Source: Chloroflexota bacterium (GTDB lineage Bacteria > Chloroflexota > UBA6077 > FW602-bin22 > CADDYW01). Taken from it: a DNA stretch of 61,184 nt. Position 1 is the first letter of the stretch, and each line of letters opens with the position of its first letter. Shown here in pieces: positions 1 to 8,457 of the stretch. The stretch lies in the NCBI GenBank assembly GCA_021324795.1, contig JAJPIK010000046.1:1-61184 (forward strand), written 5' to 3'. The notes beneath the pieces were generated by a model, which saw only the letters and a program-made list of their open reading frames with translations, was not told the origin of the DNA and did not search any database. Made by a program: the position numbers and the translations under genes.

Positions 1-111
1 ATTCTTGCTAATGGCATCCTAATCGCCCGCGGCGAAGTCGTCGTCGTCGACGAGCGTTACGGCGTGCGTATCAGCGAAGTCGTCAGTACCGCGTCGCCCT
101 CGGAGAGCTGA
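1..111 (+). CDS. fliN: Flagellar motor switch protein FliN, C-terminal end (partial)
   Basis: The window opens inside a reading frame of 36 codons ending in TGA at 109-111. The visible peptide has the end of a SpoA/FliN surface-presentation domain: the run [20 protein letters not shown] is very typical of the last strands of FliN (or FliY), which forms the C-ring of the flagellar switch. It is followed three bases later by fliM. The family is clear, but FliN versus the longer FliY cannot be decided because the start lies outside the window. The usual order is fliM before fliN; here the SpoA protein comes first. Confidence 0.8.
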   Translation: MLANGILIARGEVVVVDERYGVRISEVVSTASPSES

Positions 112-114
112 GCG

Positions 115-1098
115 ATGCCAGCACACGAGTCGCTTGCTTCTACGGGACCGGATCTTCTCGCACCACGTGACGGGCGATCACATCTAGCCGGCTCTAGGAC
201 AGGCCAGATTCGCCCCTACGACTTTCGGCGGCCGAGCCGCTTTTCCAAGGACCATTTGCGGGCATTGCAAACGCTCCACGAACGCTTTGCGCGCAATCTC
301 TCGTCAGCCCTAACCTCCTATCTTCGGCTTTCGGTGCGAGTTCAGCTCGCCAGTGTCGGCCAAGCGACATTCGTAGAATTTGTTGAGCAGCTTCCGGATC
401 CGAGTGTTACCTACATTTTTCGCACCTCGTCTCTCAAAGGTCCGGTTATTCTGGGAATCAACATGCCACCCATCAGGGCTTTGCTCGACCGACAATGCGG
501 GGGGCCGGGCGCGGCGACGAACGTCGAACGTGACCTCACGGAGATTGAGCTAGCGTTGCTCTCACACCTCGACCGCCATTTCTGCCGAGCGCTCGGTGAA
601 GCTTGGAGTGACGTCGCCGAGCTCAACCCGGTCATCGAAGACATTCTCGTTAGCAATACGAACGTCGTCCGTGCCGCGACCCTCACCGAAATCGTCGTCG
701 TTCTTCGTCTCGAATTCGTCGTCGGCGAGGTCTCCGGCGTGATCAATCTCTGTTTGCCGTTCGTGGCTCTCGAGCCGATCATGGATCAGCTCCATAAACA
801 GGCCTGGCTCGTCGATGAAAGCAGTGCCGAAAGACACCAGATGGAGCAGCGGCTGGGCGACCGTCTTCTCGACGTCCCTCTCGACACGTCCGTCGAACTC
901 GGCTCGGTGGAGTTCTCTACCCAGGAGATCATGAGCCTCCGCGAAGGCGACGTCCTGCGATTGCCGACGGCCCCGGGAGGCGAGCTCGTGCTCTTTGTTA
1001 GCGGTTTCCCTCTCTTTCTCTGTTATCCGGGGATCAGAAGTGGCAACATCGCGGTCGAGATCAGCCGCCTGGCCGACGCTCGTCAGGTCACCGAGTGA
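115..1098 (+). CDS. fliM: Flagellar motor switch protein FliM
   Basis: This 327-residue protein has normal FliM length. The FliM core begins near residue 34 with YDFRRPSRFSKDHLRAL, the conserved entry to the middle (CheC-like) domain, followed by the stretch on residues 80-125 that ends in a GINMPPIRALLD-type helix. A SpoA-like C-terminal domain covers about residues 250-320. FliM forms the C-ring with FliG and FliN and normally receives CheY-P on an N-terminal LSQ-EIDALL peptide. That peptide is not seen here: the first 33 residues read MPAHESLASTGPDLL and onward. The preceding stop at 109-111 leaves no room for a longer start. The gene sits between fliN and fliO in one transcription unit. 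Confidence 0.93.
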   Translation: MPAHESLASTGPDLLAPRDGRSHLAGSRTGQIRPYDFRRPSRFSKDHLRALQTLHERFARNLSSALTSYLRLSVRVQLASVGQATFVEFVEQLPDPSVTYIFRTSSLKGPVILGINMPPIRALLDRQCGGPGAATNVERDLTEIELALLSHLDRHFCRALGEAWSDVAELNPVIEDILVSNTNVVRAATLTEIVVVLRLEFVVGEVSGVINLCLPFVALEPIMDQLHKQAWLVDESSAERHQMEQRLGDRLLDVPLDTSVELGSVEFSTQEIMSLREGDVLRLPTAPGGELVLFVSGFPLFLCYPGIRSGNIAVEISRLADARQVTE

Positions 1099-1122
1099 TG
1101 ACACGATGAGGCGAAAGTCACC

Positions 1123-1620
1123 GTGAGCGACGTCGGGACGATTCTCGATCTGAGTTGGAAACTCCTGCTCGTGCTCGGTTTAGCGGTGCTGGCAATGCGT
1201 GCCCTTCGCTGGCTGAGCAATCCACCAACCAGATCCGATAGCGCACTCAAGCTGCTGGTACGTCTGCCAATTGGCCCCCAGCAGTCTTTGCTGCTCGTTG
1301 CCGTCGGCAAGAAGCGCATTCTCATCGGCCAGTCGCCACAACAGGTCGTGTTGTTGAGCGAGTTGGCCCTCGAAGATTTGGCCGGCGAAGATGAAGATCT
1401 TGATGCCGGCAGTGGAATGACGTTACCTGGCGAAGGTCGCTCACTTGATTTTCGCACTCTTGTAAAACGCTCACTGACTAGCCTTACCCCGGACTGGAGT
1501 CGGGGGAGAGAATCTGTAGCGCCGGGGCTCCTGAAAGGTCCCCGGCCGCGCCCGGCCCCGCCCAGCGGAGCGAAAGGCCCCACGCTACAGGACCACGATG
1601 CGAAAAGGGCTGGCGAATAA
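1123..1620 (+). CDS. fliO: Flagellar biosynthesis protein FliO
   Basis: A 165-residue protein starting at GTG. One membrane helix covers about residues 10-30 (LLLVLGLAVLAMRALRWL). It is followed by the short conserved FliO cytoplasmic motif with LKLLVRLPIGPQQSLLLVAVGKK at about residues 43-65 (shown only in part by position) and a variable tail rich in Pro and Arg. FliO assists assembly of FliP in the type III export gate. The gene sits immediately before fliP, its usual place. Identification rests on the SLLLV-VG-K pattern, size, topology and position, as FliO is poorly conserved. Confidence 0.85.
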   Translation: MSDVGTILDLSWKLLLVLGLAVLAMRALRWLSNPPTRSDSALKLLVRLPIGPQQSLLLVAVGKKRILIGQSPQQVVLLSELALEDLAGEDEDLDAGSGMTLPGEGRSLDFRTLVKRSLTSLTPDWSRGRESVAPGLLKGPRPRPAPPSGAKGPTLQDHDAKRAGE

Positions 1621-1645
1621 TTCGCATGACCGCGCGGGAGGAAAC

Positions 1646-2389
1646 GTGAAATTGAGAATTGTCCTGGTCTTCGCCTTCTTACTGCTTACTACCGGCGCCG
1701 CCGAGGCAGCGTCCCCCCCTCCCGCGATCAACATTCAGCTTGGCCAGACCGGTGTGCAGAGCGACCCGAGCCTCGGCCTTCAGGCACTTCTCCTGCTTAC
1801 CGTGCTCAGCTTGGTGCCGGCCATCTTGTTGATGACGACCTCCTTCATTCGCATCGTCGTCGTGCTCTCTTTCGCCCGCAGCGCACTTGGCTTGCCCCAA
1901 ACTCCCCCCAATCAGGTTTTGCTTGGCCTTGCCCTCTTTCTTACTGGCTTCATCATGTGGCCAGTGTGGCAGCAGGCAAACAACAATGGAATTCAGCAGT
2001 ATCTCCAGGGGGATATCTCGGCCGAGACTGCCGTTCAGCAGGCGTCCGAGCCGATTCGCACTTTTATGCTTCATCAAACCCAGCAATCCGAGCTCGCGTT
2101 ATTCATCAGGCTAGCAAATATTCCCCAGCCCCAGGGGCCGGACGACGTGCCAACCCACGTGCTCATTCCGGCCTTCATGCTGAGCGAGCTCAAGACGGCT
2201 TTTCAAATGGGATTCATGATTTTGCTCCCGTTTACGGTGATCGACCTTGTCGTAGCCAGCCTGGTTATGTCCCTGGGCATGATGATGTTGCCGCCGACGA
2301 CTCTGTCATTGCCATTCAAAGTCTTGCTTTTCGTACTGGCCGACGGCTGGACTTTAGTCGTCCAGTCGTTAATTCAAAGCTTTCATTAG
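1646..2389 (+). CDS. fliP: Flagellar biosynthesis protein FliP (export gate)
   Basis: A 247-residue membrane protein of the flagellar type III export gate. I chose the GTG at 1646 rather than the upstream ATG at 1598 because GGGAGG at 1636-1641 is well spaced before it, and because the protein then begins with a clean cleavable signal peptide (residues 1-19, LRIVLVFAFLLL, ending in AEA), as FliP usually has. Conserved FliP segments follow: SLVPAILLMTTSFIRIVVVLS, LGLPQTPPNQVLLGLALFLT and the C-terminal MGFMILLPFTVIDLVV-SLVMSLGMMMLPP region. FliP packs with FliQ and FliR, encoded directly downstream. Confidence 0.96.
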   Translation: MKLRIVLVFAFLLLTTGAAEAASPPPAINIQLGQTGVQSDPSLGLQALLLLTVLSLVPAILLMTTSFIRIVVVLSFARSALGLPQTPPNQVLLGLALFLTGFIMWPVWQQANNNGIQQYLQGDISAETAVQQASEPIRTFMLHQTQQSELALFIRLANIPQPQGPDDVPTHVLIPAFMLSELKTAFQMGFMILLPFTVIDLVVASLVMSLGMMMLPPTTLSLPFKVLLFVLADGWTLVVQSLIQSFH

Positions 2390-2398
2390 GAAGATTTC

Positions 2399-2668
2399 AT
2401 GACCCAACAGTTCGCGCTTGATACCGCCCACGGCGCTTTGCTGATGGTGCTTGCCCTCGCCGGCCCTGGTCTGCTGGTCATTCTCATCGTCGGCGTGGTG
2501 ATCTCGGCCTTCCAAGCGATGACTCAGATCAACGAGATGATGCTCTCGTTCGTTCCTAAAGTTATCGCGCTCGGTGTGCTCATGGTGGTCCTGGGCCCAT
2601 GGATGCTCCAGACCGCAGTGAACTACACCGTGATGATCCTGACCCAGCTTCCAAACGTCGTTCACTGA
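2399..2668 (+). CDS. fliQ: Flagellar biosynthesis protein FliQ
   Basis: An 89-residue protein with two membrane helices (about residues 14-38 and 53-77), the full normal FliQ length. It carries the family pattern GPGLLVILIVGVVISAFQAMTQINE, continuing to PK near residue 52. Its TGA stop overlaps the ATG of fliR by one base (TGATG at 2666-2670), which suggests translational coupling of these export-gate genes. Confidence 0.95.
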   Translation: MTQQFALDTAHGALLMVLALAGPGLLVILIVGVVISAFQAMTQINEMMLSFVPKVIALGVLMVVLGPWMLQTAVNYTVMILTQLPNVVH

Positions 2669-3435
2669 TGGACGTTCTCCAACTTCTGCAGCCGAGTAGC
2701 CTGGTGCTCTATCTGCTTGTCGCCTTACGCACGAGCGCGGCGATGGCAGTTGGTCCGCTCGCGGCGTGGCCTGGGGTATCGTTCCCGTCACGTGTTCTTC
2801 TCGGACTCGGGATCGCCCTCGCGCTCGCGCCATCGGTGCCAACCGCCGTTCCGGCCGTTCAGCTTCGCCTCGGCTCGACTGTCATGATTCAAGAGCTGGC
2901 CCTCGGTCTTTTTGTCGGAACTGGCAGCACCCTCCTCGTCTCCGCCCTCCAGTTCGTCGCCGGCCTGATCGACTTTCAAGCCGGATTCAGCTTTGGCTCG
3001 ACTGTCGATCCGATGGCCGGCCGTGAATCGGGCCCGATTGAGCGCTTTCTAGGAGCTTTCGCCGCCGTTCTCTTTTTCGATCTGAACGGCCATCAACTCT
3101 TTCTCCTTTCGCTCGACAATCTCTTTCAGATCGTGCCGGTCGGCGGTACTCCCCGGCTCGCTGGTCCGGATAGCGTCGCACACTTTCTCACGGCAATCGT
3201 CGTCGCCGCGTTGGCGATGGCACTACCAATCGTGACTTTGCTCCTTTTGCTCGACCTGGCTCTGGCGCTAGTCAGCCGAGCTGCCCCCCAATTCAATCTG
3301 TTCGCGATCGGCTTGCCGGCCCGGGTTGGCGCAGCACTCATCGTGCTCGCTTTGCTACTTCCGGTTACCGCCACCCAATTGGAGTACCTCCTGGGTCATT
3401 TGCCCGACGTCCTGTCGATTCTGGTTCGTCGCTGA
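2668..3435 (+). CDS. fliR: Flagellar biosynthesis protein FliR
   Basis: A 255-residue polytopic membrane protein with about six hydrophobic segments, the expected FliR length. The reading frame is open further upstream to 2599. The ATG at 2668 overlaps the fliQ stop, and the encoded start MDVLQLLQPSSLVLYLLVALR matches the usual FliR N-terminus. Diagnostic patches include FQAGFSFGSTVDPMAG at about residues 106-121, which corresponds to the conserved G-QMGF-MA--FDP segment of FliR. It completes the FliPQR export channel. Confidence 0.94.
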   Translation: MDVLQLLQPSSLVLYLLVALRTSAAMAVGPLAAWPGVSFPSRVLLGLGIALALAPSVPTAVPAVQLRLGSTVMIQELALGLFVGTGSTLLVSALQFVAGLIDFQAGFSFGSTVDPMAGRESGPIERFLGAFAAVLFFDLNGHQLFLLSLDNLFQIVPVGGTPRLAGPDSVAHFLTAIVVAALAMALPIVTLLLLLDLALALVSRAAPQFNLFAIGLPARVGAALIVLALLLPVTATQLEYLLGHLPDVLSILVRR

Positions 3436-3442
3436 GGGTGAA

Positions 3443-4495
3443 GTGAGTCAAGAACGCACCGAAGCGCCTACGCAGCGTCGATTCCAAGAGCTAGGCTCAC
3501 AGGGTACGACCGCCCGATCCCACGATCTCACGGCTGCCCTCGTCCTGTTTGCCGCGGTGGTTAGCTTACAGCAAGTGGCCCCCCTAGCACTCGGTCAGAC
3601 GATCACTGGCTTACAGACAAGTCTCACGCGTGCCGGTCGTCCCGAGTTCACCGCCCAGGATCTGCCGGCGCTGCTCCAGCCCGTCGGACGCAGTATGCTG
3701 CTCTTGCTCGTCGGGGTGGTCGTACCCGCGGCGACGGTTGCACTCGCCGCCGGCCTCTTCCAGATCCGAGGTCGTTTTGCCTTCCGCGCGGTGACGCCGA
3801 GCCCCGGTCGGCTGAATCCGGCGGTTGGCTTTCGGCGCCTTTTCAGCATCGACGCGCTGATCAGTTTACTTTGGCCACTTTTGAAAGTCGCCGTGGTTGT
3901 CCTCGCCGTTCAAGCAACCTTCCAAGGAATCGTCCAGGTATTGCCCACGGCAGTCGCCGGTGGCCTGGAGCCACAGATTCAGTTGCTAGGCAACGCCACG
4001 TTTGATGTCGCTCGTAATGGCGCAGGAGCATTGGTGCTGCTTAGCGTCGCCGACGTGCTCTATCGACGCTGGCAATTCTTGCGACAGGCACGTATGACTC
4101 GACGCGAAGTCCGCGAGGAGGTCCGACAAAACGAGGGCGATCCGGCGATCCGCAACCGAATTCGTGCGCTCCAGCGTCGCATGGCCCGTAGCCGGATGCT
4201 CCATCGTGTTCCCTCGGCGACCGCGGTCGTCGTCAACCCCACCCACTTCGCGGTCGCCCTCGCTTATGACGCCGAGAAAATGGCCGCGCCCGAGGTAGTC
4301 GCCAAGGGAGTGGATCTGATCGCCGAGCGCATTATCGAGATCGCCCGCGAGCACCGTGTTCCCATCGTGCCCAATCCGCCACTCGCTCGGACTCTCTACA
4401 AATCAGTTGAAATCGGGCAACCGATTCCAACCACGCTGTATCAAGCCGTCGCCGAGATCCTCGCATACGTCTTTACTCTCCGTCGGAGACGTTAA
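3443..4495 (+). CDS. flhB: Flagellar export switch protein FlhB
   Basis: A 350-residue protein. The frame is open from 3326 inside fliR, but GTG at 3443 gives the canonical FlhB N-terminus SQERTEAPTQRRFQE. Four hydrophobic segments lie in residues 30-215. The cytoplasmic autocleavage domain follows, with the invariant NPTHF at residues 265-269. FlhB cleaves itself between N and P there and switches export from rod/hook substrates to filament substrates, acting with FliK (encoded at 30415). Its TAA abuts the flhA ATG. Confidence 0.96.
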   Translation: MSQERTEAPTQRRFQELGSQGTTARSHDLTAALVLFAAVVSLQQVAPLALGQTITGLQTSLTRAGRPEFTAQDLPALLQPVGRSMLLLLVGVVVPAATVALAAGLFQIRGRFAFRAVTPSPGRLNPAVGFRRLFSIDALISLLWPLLKVAVVVLAVQATFQGIVQVLPTAVAGGLEPQIQLLGNATFDVARNGAGALVLLSVADVLYRRWQFLRQARMTRREVREEVRQNEGDPAIRNRIRALQRRMARSRMLHRVPSATAVVVNPTHFAVALAYDAEKMAAPEVVAKGVDLIAERIIEIAREHRVPIVPNPPLARTLYKSVEIGQPIPTTLYQAVAEILAYVFTLRRRR

Positions 4496-6646
4496 ATGGC
4501 CACCACCACATTACAATCCCGGGGACGATCAGCTCTAATTCCCTGGTTGCGTCACAGCGATTTAGTCCTGGCCGCGGGCTTCGCCTTGATCGTCGGTATG
4601 TTGGTCATTCCCCTGCCAACCTTCTTACTCGATCTCTTCATCACGATGAACTTTACCCTCGCCCTGCTCATGCTGCTGGTCGCCGTTTCGGTCCGCGAGC
4701 CGCTGGAGTTCTCGGTCTTCCCTTCACTCCTTCTCTTCGCTACCCTCTTTCGCCTCGCGATCAACGTTTCGTCCGGCCGCCTGATCCTTCTTAATGGTCA
4801 GGCGGGCTACGTGATCGCCGCCTTCGGCAACTTCGTGGTCGGCGGGAATTACGTCGTCGGATTCGTCGTTTTCATCGTCCTGGTCGTCATCCAATTCGTC
4901 GTCATCACCAGTGGGGCCGGCCGGGTTGCCGAGGTCTCTGCTCGTTTCACTCTTGATGCGATGCCGGGCAAACAAATGGCGATCGACGCCGACCTGAATG
5001 CCGGTCTGATCAACGAAGAGCAAGCGCGACGACGCCGTCGGGCCATTGAGCGTGAGGCTGACTTCTACGGAGCAATGGACGGTGCCAGCAAATTTGTGAA
5101 AGGCGATGCGGTCACCGGCATTGTCCTGATCGTCGTCAACCTCATTGGCGGTCTGACAATTGGTGTCCTTCAGAAACATCTTCCTTTCGCTCAGGCGCTC
5201 CAAACCTATGCCCTGCTCACCGTTGGCGATGGGCTCGTCGCCCAGGTACCGGCGCTACTCATCGCCACTGCGAGCGGCATCATCGTTACCCGCTCGGGCT
5301 CAGAAGCTCAGCTCGGCGACGACCTCGTTCGGCAACTCTTCAGCCAGCCTCGCGTGCTCGGCATCGTCGGCGCCATCGTCGCCTGCCTCGGCCTCGCCCC
5401 CGGGATGCCAAAGCTCCCGTTCTTCTTCCTGGCGAGCTGTCTTGGCCTCGGAGCGTATCTCCTACGGTCGTCGCCAACGCCGGCCGCGGCGCCAGACTCC
5501 AGCACCGCTACACGAGCAGCGCCGCTCGAAAAGGATAGCTTGAACGCCTTGCTGAAGGTCGATCCGATTGAGCTCGAACTGGGATTCGGCCTGGTCGCTC
5601 TAGTCGAATCGAACTCAGCCAGTCAAGCCAACCAAGCTAGTGGAAACGCCTCCTCGCTGCGCCTGGCGTTGCCCCAGCGCCCCCCCCGTTCAGCCGATTT
5701 GCTTCAGCGCGTCGCCGGTGTCCGGCGGCAATTTGCTAGCGAGCTCGGCGTCATCCTACCGTCGATTCGCGTTCGCGATAATCTGCAGCTCCCGCCGAAT
5801 GCGTACGCCATTCGGATCCGCGGCGTCGAGGTAGGACGAGGTGAGGCCTGGCTCGATCGTTACCTTGCACTTGGTCCGACCGAGAATGTTGGCGGGATCA
5901 AGGGAATCCCGACCAAAGATCCGGCCTTTGGCTTACCCGCCATGTGGCTCCTCCCAGAAGACAAAGAAAGCGCCGAGATGCGCGGTCTCACCGTCGTCGA
6001 TCCGGCCTCGGTAATCGTGACCCATTTGACCGAAGTCTTGCGGACCTACGCACCGGAGCTGCTTTCACGCCAGGATGTCCAGAACCTTCTCGATACCGTC
6101 AAAACCGACAATCCGGCGATTGTCGGCGAGCTCGTTCCGGATCTGTTGACACTCGGAGAGATCCAGCGGGTGCTCCAGAATCTCTTGCGCGAGCACGTTC
6201 CAATTCGTAATCTCTTGGTCATTCTCGAAACGCTCGCTAACCACGCTCGGACCACTCGGGATCCGTGGCAGCTCACCGAGTTCGTCCGACACGCTCTCGG
6301 TCGATCAATCGTCTCCGGATTCGTCGACGACAACAACAAGCTAATGACCCTGACGTTGGCTCCACGCTGGCAGCAGCAACTGAATGGCAGTGTCCAGGGA
6401 AGTGATCAAGGACCAATTCTCGCGCTCGAGCCAACCGTAGCCCAGAGCCTGTTGCAAGAATTGGCACGGGCTGCTGAGCAAGCCACGACTCGCCAGAATC
6501 AGCCGGTGCTGCTGGTGCCCGGACGCCTCCGCTTGCCATTACGAAAATTGACGGAGCGTCACTTACCCAATTTGACCATTCTTTCGTACGAAGAGGTACC
6601 TCCGCCGACGATCATTCAGATGAGCGGGATCGTCGGCGGAGGATAA
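4496..6646 (+). CDS. flhA: Flagellar biosynthesis protein FlhA
   Basis: A 716-residue protein, close to the usual 690-710. The N-terminal half holds about eight membrane helices and the FHIPEP-family signatures: LPTFLLDLFITMNFTLALLM, FPSLLLFATLFRLAINVSSG, and a proton-channel/loop region with DAMPGKQMAIDADLNAGLI (about residues 156-174). The cytoplasmic C-terminal half (residues 345-716) is the chaperone-substrate docking domain. The gene starts directly after the flhB stop. It is the largest export-gate subunit and forms the nonameric ring below FliPQR. Confidence 0.97.
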   Translation: MATTTLQSRGRSALIPWLRHSDLVLAAGFALIVGMLVIPLPTFLLDLFITMNFTLALLMLLVAVSVREPLEFSVFPSLLLFATLFRLAINVSSGRLILLNGQAGYVIAAFGNFVVGGNYVVGFVVFIVLVVIQFVVITSGAGRVAEVSARFTLDAMPGKQMAIDADLNAGLINEEQARRRRRAIEREADFYGAMDGASKFVKGDAVTGIVLIVVNLIGGLTIGVLQKHLPFAQALQTYALLTVGDGLVAQVPALLIATASGIIVTRSGSEAQLGDDLVRQLFSQPRVLGIVGAIVACLGLAPGMPKLPFFFLASCLGLGAYLLRSSPTPAAAPDSSTATRAAPLEKDSLNALLKVDPIELELGFGLVALVESNSASQANQASGNASSLRLALPQRPPRSADLLQRVAGVRRQFASELGVILPSIRVRDNLQLPPNAYAIRIRGVEVGRGEAWLDRYLALGPTENVGGIKGIPTKDPAFGLPAMWLLPEDKESAEMRGLTVVDPASVIVTHLTEVLRTYAPELLSRQDVQNLLDTVKTDNPAIVGELVPDLLTLGEIQRVLQNLLREHVPIRNLLVILETLANHARTTRDPWQLTEFVRHALGRSIVSGFVDDNNKLMTLTLAPRWQQQLNGSVQGSDQGPILALEPTVAQSLLQELARAAEQATTRQNQPVLLVPGRLRLPLRKLTERHLPNLTILSYEEVPPPTIIQMSGIVGGG

Positions 6647-6731
6647 CCCTCCAGACGCGCGTTTGGAGAGACGAGCACCGACCACGTGCCCGCGCACAAA
6701 CGAGCGAGAGGGTCGATTCCTTATTTTTTTG
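6646..6731 (+). terminator. Possible imperfect terminator or attenuator after flhA
   Basis: In the 113-base gap after flhA, ACCCTC (6646-6651) can pair with GAGGGT (6708-6713), and inside it CGTTTG (6660-6665) with CAAACG (6697-6702). A T-rich run follows at 6721-6730. The stem has unpaired internal loops, so this is a weak call. It could also be a processing site separating the export-gate genes from the fliA block. Confidence 0.3.
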
Positions 6732-6759
6732 ATGACTGGTAGTTCTTGGAGGTTTCGAG

Positions 6760-7026
6760 ATGGAGAGACTGGCTGATGCACTGCTCGTGGCCCTCGGCAT
6801 GCTGACGATCACGTCCTACAGCGGGCTGCTTTTCCTGGGAGCGAAGCCCGAGTGGGCCCTTGTCATCGTGCTCGCCGGTGCCCTGGCCCTGGGAATTCTC
6901 CTGAATAGCGCACTATCTATTTTGCACGAAGCGCCTCAAGAAACGTCGACCGAGACAGAAGCGGCGTTCGCGGGTGGCACCTCAGCAGCGGTTTCGCCTC
7001 CCAGTCCGGTCGGGGAGCACGCATAG
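6760..7026 (+). CDS. Small two-helix membrane protein upstream of fliA
   Basis: An 88-residue protein with a good ribosome site (TTGGAGG) seven bases before its ATG. Residues 6-24 and 32-53 are hydrophobic (LLVALGMLTITSYSGLLFL and WALVIVLAGALALGILL), followed by a hydrophilic Ser/Pro/Glu tail. I recognise no family. Its stop overlaps the GTG of fliA by one base, so the two are probably translated together. In many bacteria flhF and flhG lie between flhA and fliA; neither is here. Confidence 0.7.
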   Translation: MERLADALLVALGMLTITSYSGLLFLGAKPEWALVIVLAGALALGILLNSALSILHEAPQETSTETEAAFAGGTSAAVSPPSPVGEHA

Positions 7027-7790
7027 TGACAGGTCGTCGGTCAAGCGTCGAGACCGCCTACAATCAGGATCCCATCGGACGGGAGCAGCTCATTCTCCAG
7101 TATCTTCCGTTGGTCCATCACGTCATCGGGCGACTCGCTATTGGTATGCCCGGCGTTCTCGATCGCGAAGATCTGGTGGCTCACGGCATCGTCGGGCTCA
7201 TCCAGGCGATCGATCGCTTTGATAGCTCACGCGGTGTGCCTTTCGCCGCCTGGGTTCAGATCCGCATTCGCGGAGCGGTGCTAGATGCTGTTCGCGCTTT
7301 GGATCTGCTCAATCCGATCATCCGACAGCGGGTGCGCACATTACAGACAGTCGCCAGTAATCTCACGGCGACTCTCGGCCGCTTTCCCACCGACGACGAG
7401 CTCCGAGACACTCTCGGACTCTCCCACGCTGAATATGCCGCGGTGACCGAAGCGGCTGGCTGCTCGGTCATCTCTCTTGATGAATCGGCCAAAGACGAGG
7501 AATCGCCACTGGCCGACCTGCTCGCCACGACCCGCACTGACGATCCGTCCGAGCGAGGGGCCCTGCTCGCCATGCTTGGCGAGGCACTCCGGAAGCTGGA
7601 CGAACGCGAGCGATTGGTGTTGTCGCTCTATTACGTCGAGGATCTGACCCTCCAAGAGGTTGCTGCTGTCCTGAAGATGCATAAGACGGCGATCGTGCGG
7701 ATTCATAGCCGTGCCATCACTAAGCTGCGCACGTTTCTGGAGATCGACGAAGCGAAGCCGGAGCTGGTAGTCGGAGAAGTCGGTGGCTGA
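7026..7790 (+). CDS. fliA: RNA polymerase sigma-28 factor FliA/WhiG family
   Basis: A 254-residue sigma-70 family protein starting at GTG. Region 2 covers about residues 18-100, with LVAHGIVGLIQAIDRFDSSR (residues 58-77) and FAAWVQIRIRGAVLDAVRALD. Region 3 follows, then region 4 near residues 185-240 with LDERERLVLSLYYVEDLTLQEVA in part and a helix-turn-helix around VLKMHKTAIVRIHSRAITKL. The IRGAVLDAVRALD pattern is typical of the FliA/WhiG group. It should direct RNA polymerase to late flagellar promoters; its likely antagonist FlgM is encoded at 10515, and a candidate target promoter precedes flagellin at 16870-16896. Confidence 0.92.
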   Translation: MTGRRSSVETAYNQDPIGREQLILQYLPLVHHVIGRLAIGMPGVLDREDLVAHGIVGLIQAIDRFDSSRGVPFAAWVQIRIRGAVLDAVRALDLLNPIIRQRVRTLQTVASNLTATLGRFPTDDELRDTLGLSHAEYAAVTEAAGCSVISLDESAKDEESPLADLLATTRTDDPSERGALLAMLGEALRKLDERERLVLSLYYVEDLTLQEVAAVLKMHKTAIVRIHSRAITKLRTFLEIDEAKPELVVGEVGG

Positions 7791-7815
7791 TCTAGATCAC
7801 AAAGGGCAGGAAACT

Positions 7816-8451
7816 ATGCGAAGAAACACGAAGCGCTCGACGGAAAAGGTCATGGTCTCCGTCTTCTTCGTGACTTTTCGCGCTGCCATGTTCACCCTGT
7901 TCATGTTCATGATTCTCCCTCTCCCCGCCTTTGCCGATGGTACCCCGGTGCACGTCGTCTTGAATTACTTGAATGGAGTTTCGAATTGGGGGCCGACCGA
8001 CGCGGGCGGAGTCTTGGAACTGGTCCGAGCCGAAGGAGAAGCACGGCTGACTGTTCGGGGCCTGCCGAAAACGCCCGGCCAGCATGACGTGCTTTGGCTG
8101 ATCCACGAAGGAACGAATGAAGTCTTCCGACTGGGGGAGCTTCAGTTCCAGGCAGATGGGACCGCCACCCTCGATCTGTTTCTCCCTGATCCCATCCCGG
8201 ACCAAGGCTGGAACTTAGCGATGGTCACTGTCGAAAACACGGCTGCTCCGGAGCACCCGGGGCCGCGTCATGCGGTAGCAGGACGGTTCCCCCAGCCGCC
8301 TCGAGAAGGTATCTTGCCCGGTGCTCTCCCCAATACCGGCCTGGGTGGTGGAATGTCGGCAGAGCGATCAGATGTTATGACGGCCGGGCTCATGCTAGGG
8401 CTGCTTGGACTCGTCCGCTTCTCACTACGGACGCGCCGCCCCAAGAGTTAG
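7816..8451 (+). CDS. Secreted LPNTG-type surface protein with RskA-like domain
   Basis: The ATG at 7816 (211 residues) is preferred over the upstream GTG at 7783 because an AGGGCAGGAAAC ribosome site precedes it. A signal peptide covers about residues 10-40 (FTLFMFMILPLPAFA). The middle resembles the C-terminal domain of anti-sigma-K factor RskA, with VLWLIHEG, a LG-L--ADGTATLDL stretch and a final AMVTVE segment followed by PGPRHAV. Near the end is LPNTG, then a hydrophobic helix (VMTAGLMLGLLGLVRFSL) and the basic tail RTRRPKS, the layout of a sortase signal. Function is unknown; a surface role is inferred. It overlaps the fliA frame only if the GTG start is used. Confidence 0.75.
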   Translation: MRRNTKRSTEKVMVSVFFVTFRAAMFTLFMFMILPLPAFADGTPVHVVLNYLNGVSNWGPTDAGGVLELVRAEGEARLTVRGLPKTPGQHDVLWLIHEGTNEVFRLGELQFQADGTATLDLFLPDPIPDQGWNLAMVTVENTAAPEHPGPRHAVAGRFPQPPREGILPGALPNTGLGGGMSAERSDVMTAGLMLGLLGLVRFSLRTRRPKS

Positions 8452-8457
8452 GAGCAG

